Below are positions 9,013-18,502 of a stretch of 64,000 bases of DNA, piece by piece. The notes beneath the pieces are model-generated. The model did no database searches, was not told the origin of the DNA, and saw only the letters and a program-made list of their open reading frames with translations. The position numbers and the translations under genes are program-made. The DNA comes from Aminobacter aminovorans (GTDB lineage: Bacteria > Pseudomonadota > Alphaproteobacteria > Rhizobiales > Rhizobiaceae): NCBI RefSeq assembly GCF_900445235.1, contig NZ_UFSM01000001.1, positions 3,487,501 to 3,551,500 of the forward strand. Direction: 5' to 3'. How positions within the stretch are numbered: position 1 is the stretch's first letter; each line of letters starts with the position of its first letter.

Positions 9013-10497
9013 TCAAGCTTCCGATGCCATCGCCGCTTCGCGGATCTCGGCCTCGTTGACCTTGGTACCGTTGAAGAAGGCGTTCAGCACAACCGCCGAA
9101 ACCGACGCCAGAAGGATGCCCGACTCGATGAGCGGATGGATGTCGTGCGGCATCCACATCTTGAAGTCGGGGGCGACGAGCGGGATCATGCCGAAGCCGA
9201 TGGAAACAGCGACCACGAACAGATTGTTCCGGTTGGTCTTGAAGTCGACATTGGACAGGATGCGGATGCCTGTCGCCGCGACCATGCCGAACATCACCAG
9301 TCCTGCACCGCCCAGCACCACGGTCGGCAGCGCTTCGACCAATGCACCCATCTTGGGTACCAGTCCCAGGATCAGCAGGATCACGCCGCCGGCGACGCAG
9401 ACGAAGCGGCTCTTGACCCCGGTGACGCCGACGAGCCCGACATTCTGCGAAAAGGAGGTGTACGGGAAGGTGTTGAACAGGCCGCCGATGATGGTGCCGA
9501 GACCGTCGGTGCGCAGGCCGGCCGACAGCATCGGCTGACTCACCTTGCGGCCGGTCATGTCGCCGAGAGCCAGGAACATGCCTGTGGATTCGATCATGAC
9601 GACGATCATCACAAGCACCATCGTGACGATCAGGATCGGGTCGAAGATCGGCATGCCGAAGCGCAGCGGCGTGATCAGTTCGAACCAGCCGGCGGAGGCC
9701 ACCTTGTCGAAATGCATCATGCCGAGCGACGCGGTGAGCACGCCGCCGATGAGGATGCCGAGCAGCACGGCGATGTTGGCCACGAACCCCTTGCCGAACT
9801 TGGCGATGACGAGGATCGACAGCAGCACGACCGCCGAGATGCCGACATTGACGAGCGGTGCATAGGCAGCGTTCGGCGCGGTTGCGGCGAGCGCCAGCTT
9901 GGCCGGGATCGGCGGGATGGCGGAGCCGGTGGCGGCCGCCATCTCGGTCACCGTTTTCAGCCATTCGGCATGCTCGGGCGCCACGAGCCTGGGCGCGGTC
10001 GGGCCCACCGGATTGCCGAAGATCCAGTTGATGCCGATGCGCATCAGGGATGCGCCGATGACCACGATGATGGTGCCGGTAACGACGGGCGGAAAGAACC
10101 TGAGCATGCGGCTGACCAGCGGCGCGATCAGGAATGCCACGACGCCGGCGCCGATGATGGCGCCAAAGATCATGCGGGCGCCGTCGGGGCCCTGGTTGGC
10201 GTTGGCCATGGCAACCATCGGGCCGACGGCAGCGAAGGTGACGCCCATCATGACCGGCAGCTTGATGCCGAACCACTGTGTCGCGCCGAAGGACTGGATG
10301 ATGGTGACGAGGCCGCAGACAAAAAGATCGGCGGAGATCAGGAAGGCAACCTGCTCCGGATCGAGCTTGAGGGCCCGTCCGATGATGAGAGGCACCGCGA
10401 TAGCACCGGCATACATGACCAGCACGTGCTGGATGCCGAGCGCTGCCAGGCGAGGCGCTGGAAGCACCTCGTCCACAGGATGAGTACTGTTGGGCAT
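9013..10497 (-). CDS. NCS2 family nucleobase (xanthine/uric acid type) permease
   Basis: The 494-residue polytopic membrane protein has 12-14 hydrophobic helices typical of the nucleobase:cation symporter-2 family. Family features seen are the N-terminal LAALGIQHVLVMYAGAIAVP, the QSFGATQWFGIKLPVMMGVTF helix pair, and the signature region around MIVVMIESTGMFLALGDMTG, where the conserved Glu lies in TM8. The C-terminal SFSQNVGLVGVTGVKSRF fits the xanthine/urate subgroup better than uracil permeases; specificity is inferred. The start follows GGGGA by nine bases. It is divergent from xthA and shows no purine catabolism genes nearby; adenine deaminase lies 50 kb away. Confidence 0.88.
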   Translation of the reverse strand: MPNSTHPVDEVLPAPRLAALGIQHVLVMYAGAIAVPLIIGRALKLDPEQVAFLISADLFVCGLVTIIQSFGATQWFGIKLPVMMGVTFAAVGPMVAMANANQGPDGARMIFGAIIGAGVVAFLIAPLVSRMLRFFPPVVTGTIIVVIGASLMRIGINWIFGNPVGPTAPRLVAPEHAEWLKTVTEMAAATGSAIPPIPAKLALAATAPNAAYAPLVNVGISAVVLLSILVIAKFGKGFVANIAVLLGILIGGVLTASLGMMHFDKVASAGWFELITPLRFGMPIFDPILIVTMVLVMIVVMIESTGMFLALGDMTGRKVSQPMLSAGLRTDGLGTIIGGLFNTFPYTSFSQNVGLVGVTGVKSRFVCVAGGVILLILGLVPKMGALVEALPTVVLGGAGLVMFGMVAATGIRILSNVDFKTNRNNLFVVAVSIGFGMIPLVAPDFKMWMPHDIHPLIESGILLASVSAVVLNAFFNGTKVNEAEIREAAMASEA

Positions 10498-10635
10498 GGC
10501 ATTTGTTCCCCTTTTGCCAGCCGGTCCGAAGAATGCCGAAGAGGACCGGTTCCCTTCTCCCTAGGGATGGTGCAGGATCGTCTGGAACCGCCGTGCAGGC
10601 TATCAAGAATTATTTGAAATCATCGCGTGAAATTC

Positions 10636-11427
10636 ATGAAGATCGTGACCTGGAACATCAACGGTGTCCGCGCCCGCATCGAAAACCTGGTGCATTGGCT
10701 TAGGGAAAGCGACCCGGACATCGTCTGCCTCCAGGAAATCAAGACGGTCGATGAAGGGTTTCCGCGCTTCGAAATCGAGGCGCTCGGCTACAATGTCGAA
10801 ACGCACGGCCAGAAGGGTTTCAACGGCGTTGCCATCCTGTCCAAACTGCGCTTCGACGAGGTCAATCGCGGCCTGCCCGGGAATGATGCCGACGAGCAGG
10901 CGCGCTTCATCGAAGGTGTGTTCTCGACCGACAAGGGCGTGTTGCGCGTCGTGTCGCTCTATCTGCCCAACGGCAATCCCGTCGGCACCGAAAAGTTCCC
11001 CTACAAGCTGTCATGGATGGCGCGGCTCGAGCGCTGGGCAGCGGAGCGGCTGGCGCTGGAAGAGGCACTGGTGCTTGCCGGCGACTACAACGTCATCCCC
11101 GAAGCCATTGACGCCCGCAACATCGAGATGTGGCTGGGTGACGCGCTGTACCAGCCCGAGACGCGGCAGGCGTTTCGCCGGCTGGTGAATCTCGGCTTCA
11201 CTGAGGCCGTGCGCTCGGTCACCGACCAGCGCGATGTCTATACGTTCTGGGATTACCAGGCCGGCGCCTGGCAGAAGAACAACGGCATCCGCATCGATCA
11301 TCTGCTGCTGTCGCCGGAAGCCGCCAACCGCTTCGCCTCGGCCTCGATCGAAAAGCATGTGCGTGCATGGGAAAAGCCGTCCGACCACGTGCCGGTGGCC
11401 ATCGACCTCAAGCTTCAGGCAGCGTGA
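10636..11427 (+). CDS. xthA: Exodeoxyribonuclease III (AP endonuclease family)
   Basis: Mg-dependent enzyme of base-excision repair that cleaves at abasic sites and degrades 3' ends. The 263-residue product has the family landmarks in order: IVTWNINGVRARI, CLQEIK (metal Glu), GFNGVAILSK, GDYNVIP (catalytic Asp and Asn) and the C-terminal SDHVPVAIDL (catalytic Asp-His). The ATG at 10636 gives the canonical MKIVTWNINGVR start; a GTG three codons upstream also opens the frame. It is followed by a hairpin terminator and by the convergent exoR gene. Confidence 0.95.
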   Translation: MKIVTWNINGVRARIENLVHWLRESDPDIVCLQEIKTVDEGFPRFEIEALGYNVETHGQKGFNGVAILSKLRFDEVNRGLPGNDADEQARFIEGVFSTDKGVLRVVSLYLPNGNPVGTEKFPYKLSWMARLERWAAERLALEEALVLAGDYNVIPEAIDARNIEMWLGDALYQPETRQAFRRLVNLGFTEAVRSVTDQRDVYTFWDYQAGAWQKNNGIRIDHLLLSPEAANRFASASIEKHVRAWEKPSDHVPVAIDLKLQAA

Positions 11428-11433
11428 GGCGCA

Positions 11434-11453
11434 GCCAGAGCTTCGGCTCTGGC
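11434..11453. terminator. Hairpin after xthA
   Basis: A perfect 8-bp stem GCCAGAGC paired with GCTCTGGC closes on a stable TTCG tetraloop seven bases after the xthA stop. No clear T run follows, so termination strength is uncertain. Confidence 0.5.
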
Positions 11454-11548
11454 ACGCTCACGACATCATCTTCGCGAAATTAACGGGCGGCGGCCGATGG
11501 CGGTCTCGCCGACGGGCGCATGCAAAGCAGCAACAGCAATCGCGCCGG

Positions 11549-12367
11549 CTACTGGTTGCCCTTGGTCAGGATGTCTTCGGCGAGCGAGATCGCGGTGCGG
11601 CGATCGGATTCGTCGGCGAGGGCAAACGCCTCTTCCTGCATGCCGCGGATCCAGGGCTGGTCGGAGGGCTGGGCGCGTTCGAGGGCCGCGGTCATCATGG
11701 CGAGGCCACGCACCACCTTGCCGCTCTGGAACAGCAGGTTGCCAAGCGTCGCCTGCGCGCCGGCATGGCCCTTTTCCGCCGCCAGCTGCAGCCAGCGGCC
11801 AGCCTGCTTGACGGAAGCCTTCACGCCACCGTCGCCCTTGAGGAACATCTTGCCCATCTCGTACTGGGCATTGGCATTGCGGTAATTGGCAGCGGCGCGC
11901 ATGTAATACTCCTGCGCTGCGACCGGGTTGGCCGACACCGGGCTGCCCGGAATGCCTTCCTTCATGTAGCCGCCGAGCGCCACGAGCGCGTCGGAGACAT
12001 AACTCTCCTCAGGCGAGCCGGGCTCGACGTCCTGCTCGGCGATCTCGGTGAAGAACTTGAATGCTTCGTAGTCGTTCTGGGCGACGCCGTCACCTTCGGC
12101 ATACATGCGCGCGAGCTTCCAGGTGGCACCGATCTGGCCATTCTCGGCAGCGTAGCGGTAGGCCTCGACTGCCTGATCCTTGTGGCCGCTCTTGTAGGCG
12201 GAAAAGCCGAACTGGAACACCGCCCACGGGCTTGATTCCGGCTTCACGCCGGTCTTGTCGTCGAACACCTTGTCGTCAAACGCCAGCGCGTCGCCTGCGG
12301 CGCCCAATAGGGAGGCCGCGACAAGCGCCGAAAAGGCTGATGCTCTTACCAACTCAGATATGCGCAT
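11549..12367 (-). CDS. exoR: Periplasmic regulator ExoR (Sel1-repeat protein)
   Basis: The 272-residue product matches rhizobial ExoR in length and layout: an N-terminal signal peptide (MRISELVRASAFSALVAASL, cleavage near ALAFDD), then Sel1/TPR-like repeats including AARYA-type units such as NGQIGATWKLARMYAEGDGV and KGHAGAQATLGNLLFQSGKV. In Sinorhizobium and Agrobacterium ExoR binds and represses the ChvG/ExoS sensor in the periplasm; acid triggers its proteolysis and so induces succinoglycan and repression of motility. The ATG overlaps the last 14 bases of the upstream ilvD relic. The long upstream in-frame extension is relic sequence in another frame and is discarded. Confidence 0.9.
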   Translation of the reverse strand: MRISELVRASAFSALVAASLLGAAGDALAFDDKVFDDKTGVKPESSPWAVFQFGFSAYKSGHKDQAVEAYRYAAENGQIGATWKLARMYAEGDGVAQNDYEAFKFFTEIAEQDVEPGSPEESYVSDALVALGGYMKEGIPGSPVSANPVAAQEYYMRAAANYRNANAQYEMGKMFLKGDGGVKASVKQAGRWLQLAAEKGHAGAQATLGNLLFQSGKVVRGLAMMTAALERAQPSDQPWIRGMQEEAFALADESDRRTAISLAEDILTKGNQ

Positions 12368-12785
12368 AGCAGTTCGTTTCTTTCGCCCACCTCGATGGGT
12401 GACCGTGCCGTTGCCATGTGGCTTGGGCACAATTCCATATCGCGCCCGACTGGTCAGCCGGACCCGGATTCCACTGTTTCGCCCTCTCCACGCTTTCGCA
12501 GTCGGACTGCGCCAGACCAGCCTCTGTGGCTGTATGCGCCAGGTCCACGACATCGATCACATCAAGGTGCGCGTTGTTTTCGACCAAACTACGGCCAAGG
12601 CCTTGCAAGAAATCGTGATCGGCAGCCAACTGCGCAGGCATCGCCTCGGAGTGTATGACGGCCCCAATACTTCCACGGGTGCGACGAAACCTCGGAGCAC
12701 GGCAGGAAAAGCGGCGTCCAAAGGCCAATGCTTCCGTCTTTCGACGGCTGGGCAGCTTGGCCTTGAAGGTCGCCTTGGCGTTCAT
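12354..12785 (-). pseudogene. ilvD: Shrunken dihydroxy-acid dehydratase (ilvD) relic
   Basis: An unbroken 143-codon frame keeps three collinear pieces of rhizobial IlvD: the N-terminus MNAKATFKAKLPSR, a middle piece MPAQLAADHDFLQG plus GRSLVEN resembling the GIPLLMKTLLDHGYLHG and GRTLAENL region, and the C-terminus DQSGAIW with final KETNCYAHI (intact enzymes end close to KETHCYADI). Full-length IlvD is about 570-610 residues and needs cysteines for its Fe-S cluster; those regions are gone. It has a ribosome-binding-like AGGA before its ATG and overlaps the exoR start. I infer multiple in-frame deletions. It cannot be an active dehydratase, so another ilvD should exist elsewhere. Confidence 0.75.
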
Positions 12786-13032
12786 TTCTGTTCCTGCCGC
12801 ACTAGCGCGGCCTTGCTTCTGGTTCCATTGCCAACGTCCCGCGACCGGGCGCTGGTCCGAAGACCCATTCGAGGTGCGCCGGGTTTATGGCGGGAAATTG
12901 GCAATGTCCCCGTCATGTTCATTAGCCGATAGCTTGATTAAAAAGTGTTGCTGAATCAGCACAACTGTTGCCGACTTGCCGCGCCATGGTTTCTAAAACG
13001 GAAACGCGCGGGTCAGCGACAGGGCACAAAAA

Positions 13033-13057
13033 AAGCCGGGCACGAGGCCCGGCTTCT
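13033..13057 (-). terminator. Terminator of the FadL-type gene
   Basis: GCCGGGC paired with GCCCGGC with a five-base loop, flanked by an A run on the plus strand, so a T run follows the stem on the minus strand only 21 bases past the stop codon. Confidence 0.75.
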
Positions 13058-13077
13058 TCTGGATCAGATTGTGGAGC

Positions 13078-14214
13078 TTACCACTTCACGCTGTAGCCCG
13101 CTGAAACGGCAACGGACCAATCATTACCGACGGCACGGTTGAAGCCGAATGCCGGGTTGTTGGCCGGCACAGAAAGGCTGTACTTATCTTCGGTAACGGC
13201 GGTGAGGTAAGACAGACCAACGCCGGCACGCAGTTCGCCACCGATCTTGTCTTTCATCGAGACGCCGGCGCCGACCGTATAGGTGTCGCTCTGGAGATCC
13301 CAGCCCGTGCCGACGCCACGATCCCAGGTCGCAAAGACAGTGCCGGAAATAGCATCGGTAAAAGCATGGCCAATACCACCCGTGACCGTCCAGCCGTCCT
13401 GCCAATTGTAGGTATTAACCCGAGTGGTGGGACCGGGATTGAACTTGTTGAGAACCAGCAAGAGCCGCTCGTTCACCGACCAGTCTGTCCACTTCACGCT
13501 ACCGTATGCGAGCCAACCTGGAGCGATGCCGGACTGAACCTTCAACTCAACGCTCTGGGGAAGCTCTGCAAAGCCCTGCGCAACTGGTGCTCCGTTGGTA
13601 GTACCCTCTGCTGCCACATCGGTACCGGAGCGGTACATCAACTGAGCGCGCAGTGCGATTTCCGGAATTTCGTATGCAAGTCCAGCACGCCAACCGATAT
13701 CGTTGTCCTTCAGCTTAACTGAAACAGTACCGCTACCGCCAAGCAGAGTGTAGTCGACGTTTTCGACAAAAAGCCCGCCGAGGAACGATAGGCTTCCCTT
13801 GCCCAGGTCATACTTGAAGGCGCAGGTGGCGCCGTATTCCGTGACCGTAAAATCTTCTTCGAGCTTCGCCAGCGTTCCATTGCCGGGGAAGCGATAGGTC
13901 ACGCCGCCGCCATAAGGCTGGCTCACTGTCCCTGCGCAGGAAAGCTGGTCAAAGAATTTGAACTTAACTGCAGCTGACGGGACGACATAAGTATCCGCGA
14001 AATTATAGCCGGTACCATCCGCGTAGCCATTTACCGTGAATTCGCGGTGCGGCTTTACCACGACAACGCTGGTCCGCAGGTTAAAATTGCCCTGTTCAAA
14101 CAGGATATCCGTATCGGCCGTGCCGCGCGAAAAGCCGCCGGCCTGTGCTGCGCCTGCCGCAACGATCGTCAGCGCTGTTGCCCCCAGCAGCGCTTTGAGA
14201 CGCGAAATGTTCAT
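13078..14214 (-). CDS. FadL/OmpP1/TodX-type outer membrane channel
   Basis: The 378-residue protein starts with a signal peptide (MNISRLKALLGATALTIVAA, cleavage near AQA-GGFSRG) and continues as amphipathic beta strands ending in an aromatic C-terminus (SAGYSVKW), as expected for an outer membrane barrel. The mature N-terminus GGFSRGTADTDILFEQGNF recalls the plug and first strand of the FadL family, which imports long-chain fatty acids or other hydrophobic substrates. A GAGAGGA ribosome binding site precedes the ATG; the frame's upstream extension is discarded. It is flanked by terminators on both sides, so it is probably monocistronic. Substrate is unknown. Confidence 0.8.
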   Translation of the reverse strand: MNISRLKALLGATALTIVAAGAAQAGGFSRGTADTDILFEQGNFNLRTSVVVVKPHREFTVNGYADGTGYNFADTYVVPSAAVKFKFFDQLSCAGTVSQPYGGGVTYRFPGNGTLAKLEEDFTVTEYGATCAFKYDLGKGSLSFLGGLFVENVDYTLLGGSGTVSVKLKDNDIGWRAGLAYEIPEIALRAQLMYRSGTDVAAEGTTNGAPVAQGFAELPQSVELKVQSGIAPGWLAYGSVKWTDWSVNERLLLVLNKFNPGPTTRVNTYNWQDGWTVTGGIGHAFTDAISGTVFATWDRGVGTGWDLQSDTYTVGAGVSMKDKIGGELRAGVGLSYLTAVTEDKYSLSVPANNPAFGFNRAVGNDWSVAVSAGYSVKW

Positions 14215-14415
14215 GGTGGTCCTCTCCCGAATGCCTCGTGACGAGAATTGAACGAATTCAGCTTGCTCACGCAACATTGATTTTTTGCAAACAATGACCG
14301 CCCTGCGGCGGTGGCATGGCAAGGGCCATCGCCTTCCGCTTACGCAAACGTCAATTTTAGCCAAATCCACGCCAATCGATCCTGAATCTCCAAGGAAATC
14401 CGGATCCCCAATGCA

Positions 14416-14441
14416 AAAACAGCCCGAAATCGGGCTGTTTT
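14416..14441 (-). terminator. Second, distal hairpin downstream of valS
   Basis: AAAACAGCCCG pairs perfectly with CGGGCTGTTTT around an AAAT loop, with a T run on the minus strand. It lies about 95 bases beyond the first valS terminator, so it is either a back-up or ends a short transcript between the two. Confidence 0.6.
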
Positions 14442-14533
14442 GAAGGCTTGTTACATTATGGCAACAATCGGGCGTAAAATAGTTACATTGGCCACAATTT
14501 ACGCAGCGGCATGCCGTTTCTGGCGGCACAAGC

Positions 14534-14568
14534 AAAACCTGCCGCAAGGACATGGCGCGGCAGGTTTT
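14534..14568 (-). terminator. Terminator of valS
   Basis: AAAACCTGCCGC pairs with GCGGCAGGTTTT around an 11-base loop and begins 14 bases past the valS stop codon; the T run on the minus strand suits valS. Confidence 0.7.
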
Positions 14569-14581
14569 GAGCTTCGAATCG

Positions 14582-17365
14582 TCAGCCGGCGTCGCGCACG
14601 CGCGACAGCGCAGTGTCTAGCTTTTCCTGCGTCCGGCGGTAGTCCTCGAGCTTCTCGCGCTCGGCGGCGACGATCTCCTCCGGAGCCGAAGCGACGAACT
14701 TTTCGTTCGACAGCTTCTTGTGCAGCCGGGCGATCTCCTCGGTCGTCTTGGCGAGTTCCTTCTGCAGGCGCGCCGCCTCGGCGGAAAGGTCGATCAGGCT
14801 GCCGAGCGGCAGACAGGCCGTGGCTTCGCCGGCGACGATCTGGGCCGCGCCCTTGGGTGCAGTCGCCTCGTGGGTGATCTCGCCGACGCGGGCGAGGCGC
14901 GCAATCGCCGACTGGTGGCGCTTCAGGCGCTCCAGTGTCTCGGCATTGGCTCCGACGAAGACCAGCGGCGCGATCGCCGCCGGCGGCACGTTCATTTCGG
15001 ATCGAACCGAGCGGATGCCGCTGACGAGGTCAACGAGCCAGTTGATCTCGGCAGCTGCGCCCACGTCCTCGAAGTCAGGCGCCGGCCAGGCGGCATGGCA
15101 CAGCAGCGACGTGCGCTCCTTGCCCTCGCCTGCGGTGTGCGCCCACAGTTCCTCGGTCATGAACGGCATCATCGGATGCAGCAGCTTGTAGATCTCGTCG
15201 AGAACGAAGGCCGCGACCGCCTGGCTTTCGGCCTTGGCAGCCTCGTCGTCGCCCATGAAGATCGGCTTGAGCAGTTCGAGGTACCAGTCGCAGAAGGTGT
15301 TCCAGACGAAGCGGTAGGCCGCGCCCGCCGCCTCGTTGAAGCGGTATGTGGTGATCGCCGCCGTCACCTCGCGCGTCGCGCGGGTCAGTTCGGTCAGGAT
15401 CCAGCGATTGACGGTCAGCTTGGCGTCGTTGAGCCAGAACGCGTCATTGCGCGCGACACCGTTCATCTCTGCAAAGCGCGTGGCGTTCCACAGCTTGGTG
15501 CCGAAATTGCGGTAGCCGGCGATGCGTGCAGGATCGAGCTTCACGTCGCGCCCCTGTGCTGCCATGATCGCCAGGGTGAAACGCAAGGCGTCGGCGCCAT
15601 ACTCGTCGATCAGCTCCAGCGGGTCGATGACGTTGCCCTTCGACTTCGACATCTTCTGGCCGTTCTTGTCGCGAACCAGCGCATGGACGTAGACCGTGTG
15701 GAACGGCTCCTCTTCCATGAAATGCAGGCCCATCATCATCATGCGGGCAACCCAGAAGAAGATGATATCGAAACCGGTCACCAGCACGTCGGTCTGGTAG
15801 TAGGTGTCGAGCTCCGGCGTCTTGTCGGGCCAGCCGAGCGTCGAGAACGGCCACAGCGCCGACGAGAACCAGGTGTCGAGCACATCCTCGTCGCGGGTCA
15901 GGATCTTGCCAGGCTCGAAATTCTCGAGGCGCTCCTCGACCCATGCCTTCCACGGGCCTTCGAGCGCAAGGTAGTGCTGCACGGCCGCATCGAGCGCTTC
16001 TCCCTCGCTGCGCTCGACGAATACCTGGCCATCCGGGCCATACCATGCCGGGATCTGGTGCCCCCACCAAAGCTGGCGCGACACGCACCAGGGCTGGATG
16101 TTTTCCATCCAGTCGAAATAGGTCTTTTCCCAGTTCTTGGGCACGAAGTTGGTGCGACCCTCGCGCACCGAGCGCAAGGCGGGCTTCGCCATCTCCGCGG
16201 CATTGACATACCACTGGTCGGTCAGGAACGGCTCGATCGGCACGCCGCCGCGGTCGCCATGCGGCACCATGTGCTTGTGCGGCTCGATCTTGTCGAGGAA
16301 ACCGCCCTCTTCCATGATCTGGACGATCAGCTTGCGCGCCGCAAACCGGTCGAGGCCGTGCAACTGCGCCCACACACCCTCGCGTATCTCGGTGCGATCG
16401 AGACCTTCGAGGAACTCGTCGTTGTCGACGATGTTGATGTTGGCTTCGACGGTCAGGATGTTGATCTGCGGCAGGTTGTGGCGCTTGCCGACCTCGAAGT
16501 CGTTGAAGTCATGCGCCGGCGTGATCTTGACCGCGCCCGAGCCCTTTTCCGGATCGGAATATTCGTCGGCGACGATGGGGATCTTGCGACCGACGATCGG
16601 CAGGATGACGTTCCTGCCGACGAGTGCCGCGTAGCGCTCGTCTTCGGGATGGACGGCAACGGCGGTGTCGCCGAGCATCGTCTCGGGCCGCGTGGTCGCA
16701 ACCGTGATGTAGGTAGCCGGGTTCTCCGGGTCGTAGACCTCGCCTTCGACCGGATAGCGGAAGTGCCAGAGATTGCCGTTGATCTCATGCTGCTCGACCT
16801 CGAGGTCGGAAATCGCCGTCAGAAGCTTGGGATCCCAGTTCACAAGGCGCTTGTCCTTGTAGATCAGGCCCTGCTTGTGCAGCGTCACGAACACCTCGAT
16901 GACGGCCTTGGACAGGCCCTCATCCATGGTGAAGCGCTCGCGCGACCAGTCGCAGGAGGCACCCAGCCGCTTCAGCTGGTTGAAGATCATGCCGCCGGAC
17001 TCTTCCTTCCACTCCCAGACCTTGTCGACGAACTGCTCGCGGGTCAGGTCGCGGCGATGGATCTGCTTTTCCATCAGCTTGCGCTCGACGACCATCTGGG
17101 TGGCGATGCCGGCATGGTCCATGCCGGGCTGCCACAGCACGTTCTTGCCACGCATGCGCTCGAAACGGACGAGGATGTCCTGCAGCGTGTTGTTCAGCGC
17201 ATGGCCCATATGCAGCGAACCGGTGACGTTCGGCGGCGGGATGACAATGGTGAACGGTTCGGCCCCCTCGGGCGCGCCGGCGCCCGCCTTGAAGGCATCG
17301 GCATCTTCCCAGGCCTTGGCAATCCTGGGTTCGACTGTTTTGGCGTCGTAGGTCTTCTCAAGCAT
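14582..17365 (-). CDS. valS: Valyl-tRNA synthetase
   Basis: Class I synthetase charging tRNA-Val with post-transfer editing. The 927-residue product has the HIGH-type HMGH motif near residue 50 ([14 protein letters not shown]), a CP1 editing domain ([19 protein letters not shown]), the KMSKS motif at about residue 571 and a C-terminal coiled-coil arm ([20 protein letters not shown]). The start is set at [14 protein letters not shown]; upstream in-frame codons do not match the family. popZ lies upstream on the same strand, behind its own terminator. The valS-popZ-tolC-pcm order is typical of Rhizobiales. Confidence 0.97.
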   Translation of the reverse strand: MLEKTYDAKTVEPRIAKAWEDADAFKAGAGAPEGAEPFTIVIPPPNVTGSLHMGHALNNTLQDILVRFERMRGKNVLWQPGMDHAGIATQMVVERKLMEKQIHRRDLTREQFVDKVWEWKEESGGMIFNQLKRLGASCDWSRERFTMDEGLSKAVIEVFVTLHKQGLIYKDKRLVNWDPKLLTAISDLEVEQHEINGNLWHFRYPVEGEVYDPENPATYITVATTRPETMLGDTAVAVHPEDERYAALVGRNVILPIVGRKIPIVADEYSDPEKGSGAVKITPAHDFNDFEVGKRHNLPQINILTVEANINIVDNDEFLEGLDRTEIREGVWAQLHGLDRFAARKLIVQIMEEGGFLDKIEPHKHMVPHGDRGGVPIEPFLTDQWYVNAAEMAKPALRSVREGRTNFVPKNWEKTYFDWMENIQPWCVSRQLWWGHQIPAWYGPDGQVFVERSEGEALDAAVQHYLALEGPWKAWVEERLENFEPGKILTRDEDVLDTWFSSALWPFSTLGWPDKTPELDTYYQTDVLVTGFDIIFFWVARMMMMGLHFMEEEPFHTVYVHALVRDKNGQKMSKSKGNVIDPLELIDEYGADALRFTLAIMAAQGRDVKLDPARIAGYRNFGTKLWNATRFAEMNGVARNDAFWLNDAKLTVNRWILTELTRATREVTAAITTYRFNEAAGAAYRFVWNTFCDWYLELLKPIFMGDDEAAKAESQAVAAFVLDEIYKLLHPMMPFMTEELWAHTAGEGKERTSLLCHAAWPAPDFEDVGAAAEINWLVDLVSGIRSVRSEMNVPPAAIAPLVFVGANAETLERLKRHQSAIARLARVGEITHEATAPKGAAQIVAGEATACLPLGSLIDLSAEAARLQKELAKTTEEIARLHKKLSNEKFVASAPEEIVAAEREKLEDYRRTQEKLDTALSRVRDAG

Positions 17366-17464
17366 CGGAATTGGTTCCGTTTTGGTCCGGATCTGTTGGT
17401 CCGGTGTAAATCGGATGGGTGCAGCCAAGTCAACAGCGCGGCAAACACCGGCCGGAAACGAAAA

Positions 17465-17482
17465 CGCCGCCCGAAGGCGGCG
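17465..17482 (-). terminator. Hairpin between popZ and valS
   Basis: CGCCGCC pairs with GGCGGCG around a CGAA loop, 23 bases beyond the popZ stop. An adjacent AAAA on the left gives a short T run on the minus strand. Confidence 0.55.
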
Positions 17483-17505
17483 CTTTCATGTCGGCAAGGC
17501 CGAAA

Positions 17506-18273
17506 TCACTGCGCGCCGCGCGCCACGCGTTCGATCTCTTCGCGTACGAGGCGTTCGACCAGCGTCGGCAGGTTGTTGTCCAGCCAGTCCTGCAGCATCG
17601 GCCGCAGCATCTCGGTGGCGATGTCGTCGAACGACTTGCGGCTGCGCGCCGCGTAGGCGTCGTTGAGTTCGCCGAAAGCGGCTGATATCTGGCGGCCCGC
17701 CTGTTCCGAGATAATCGCCGGCTTAGGTGCCGTCGGCTCTTCGGCTACTGAAGGCTCCGGCGTCGTCACCACGGCCTGGGCCACGACCCGAGGTGCCGGC
17801 TTCTCCGCTTCGCGCGGACCCGCCAGGCGCTCCATCTGCTCCACGGCTAATGTCGACTGTGGCGCCCAGCTTGCGGTGGCCGGACGGGCTGCAGCAGACA
17901 CCTCGACGACGGGCTCTGGCGTTTCGGCAACGGTTGGCCGCAGCGGATTTGCCATCGCGGTCGCGACCTTCGGCTCTGACGAGGGCCACCTCGCCGGCTC
18001 GTCACGCCGCGGCGCTTCCTGCTTCTCGACCACAGGGGCAACCTCTGCGGGCTTCGCCTCGGCCGGCGCTGCCTTGGCTGCCTGGAACTCGGCCCGGAAA
18101 GCTTCGACTTCGATGATGTTGCGGTCGCTGCGATCGTCCTCCGCTTCAGGACGCAACTGCTCGAAATCAACTGCCGGACGGCGTCCGGTATCGTTGTCTT
18201 CGATGATCCTGCGGATGGAAGCGAGAATCTCTTCCATCGAAGGTTCGCGCTGAGCGCTGCTAGCCTGGGCCAT
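17506..18273 (-). CDS. popZ: Polar organizing protein PopZ-like (DUF2497)
   Basis: PopZ forms a polar condensate that anchors chromosome origins and polarity factors in alphaproteobacteria. The 255-residue product has the three-part PopZ layout: a short N-terminal binding helix (SMEEILASIRRIIEDND), a disordered acidic/proline-rich spacer of about 150 residues, and the C-terminal oligomerisation helices (LRPMLQDWLDNNLPTLVERL, then VREEIERVARG). The start is set at MAQASSAQREPS; a 24-codon upstream extension is discarded. Flanked by terminators on both sides. In Rhizobiales PopZ marks the growing pole; that role here is inferred from the family. Confidence 0.9.
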   Translation of the reverse strand: MAQASSAQREPSMEEILASIRRIIEDNDTGRRPAVDFEQLRPEAEDDRSDRNIIEVEAFRAEFQAAKAAPAEAKPAEVAPVVEKQEAPRRDEPARWPSSEPKVATAMANPLRPTVAETPEPVVEVSAAARPATASWAPQSTLAVEQMERLAGPREAEKPAPRVVAQAVVTTPEPSVAEEPTAPKPAIISEQAGRQISAAFGELNDAYAARSRKSFDDIATEMLRPMLQDWLDNNLPTLVERLVREEIERVARGAQ

Positions 18274-18443
18274 CGTCACATCCGCCGCCTTTTGTGACAG
18301 GATACAAAATGCGCCCACCGAAACGGGCGTCGAATCAGAGCCCAAGCGTAGCTGACTGATTCCCCTTCGAGAATCCCCAATCGGGTACCCCCGGCGATTT
18401 CAACAGAATACAGTGTCCCAGCCGCTCGCCGGCAAACGAAAAC

Positions 18444-18473
18444 GGGCGCCAGCTCCACATGGAGCAGGCGCCC
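18444..18473 (-). terminator. Terminator of tolC
   Basis: A long stem with GGGCGCC paired with GGCGCCC and an inner CTCC/GGAG helix lies 30 bases beyond the tolC stop codon. Confidence 0.6.
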
Positions 18474-18502
18474 GCCTGATCGTGCAGCCGGTTCGCTGAA
18501 GC

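Larger units (their letters stand above)
14215..14581. other. Intergenic region between valS and the FadL-type gene
   Basis: This 367-base stretch has no supported gene. It holds two terminator-like hairpins (14416-14441 and 14534-14568) and, nearer the porin gene, what should be its promoter and leader. No transcription-factor site is recognised. Confidence 0.5.

Noticed and set aside
8897..10606. Same-strand alternative frame over the NCS2 permease
   Set aside because: Arg-rich shadow; the neighbouring frame gives the membrane protein with all expected helices.
9136..10617. Open frame opposite the NCS2 permease gene
   Set aside because: Extreme His/Asp/Arg content with no domain; the permease on the other strand has clear family motifs.
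12255..12932. Plus-strand open frame across the exoR/ilvD relic boundary
   Set aside because: It is antisense to both exoR and the ilvD relic and shows no domain; the minus-strand reading explains the region.
14720..17656. Open frame of about 978 codons opposite valS and popZ
   Set aside because: It spans two real genes on the other strand, including their intergenic terminator, and its composition is that of a shadow frame.
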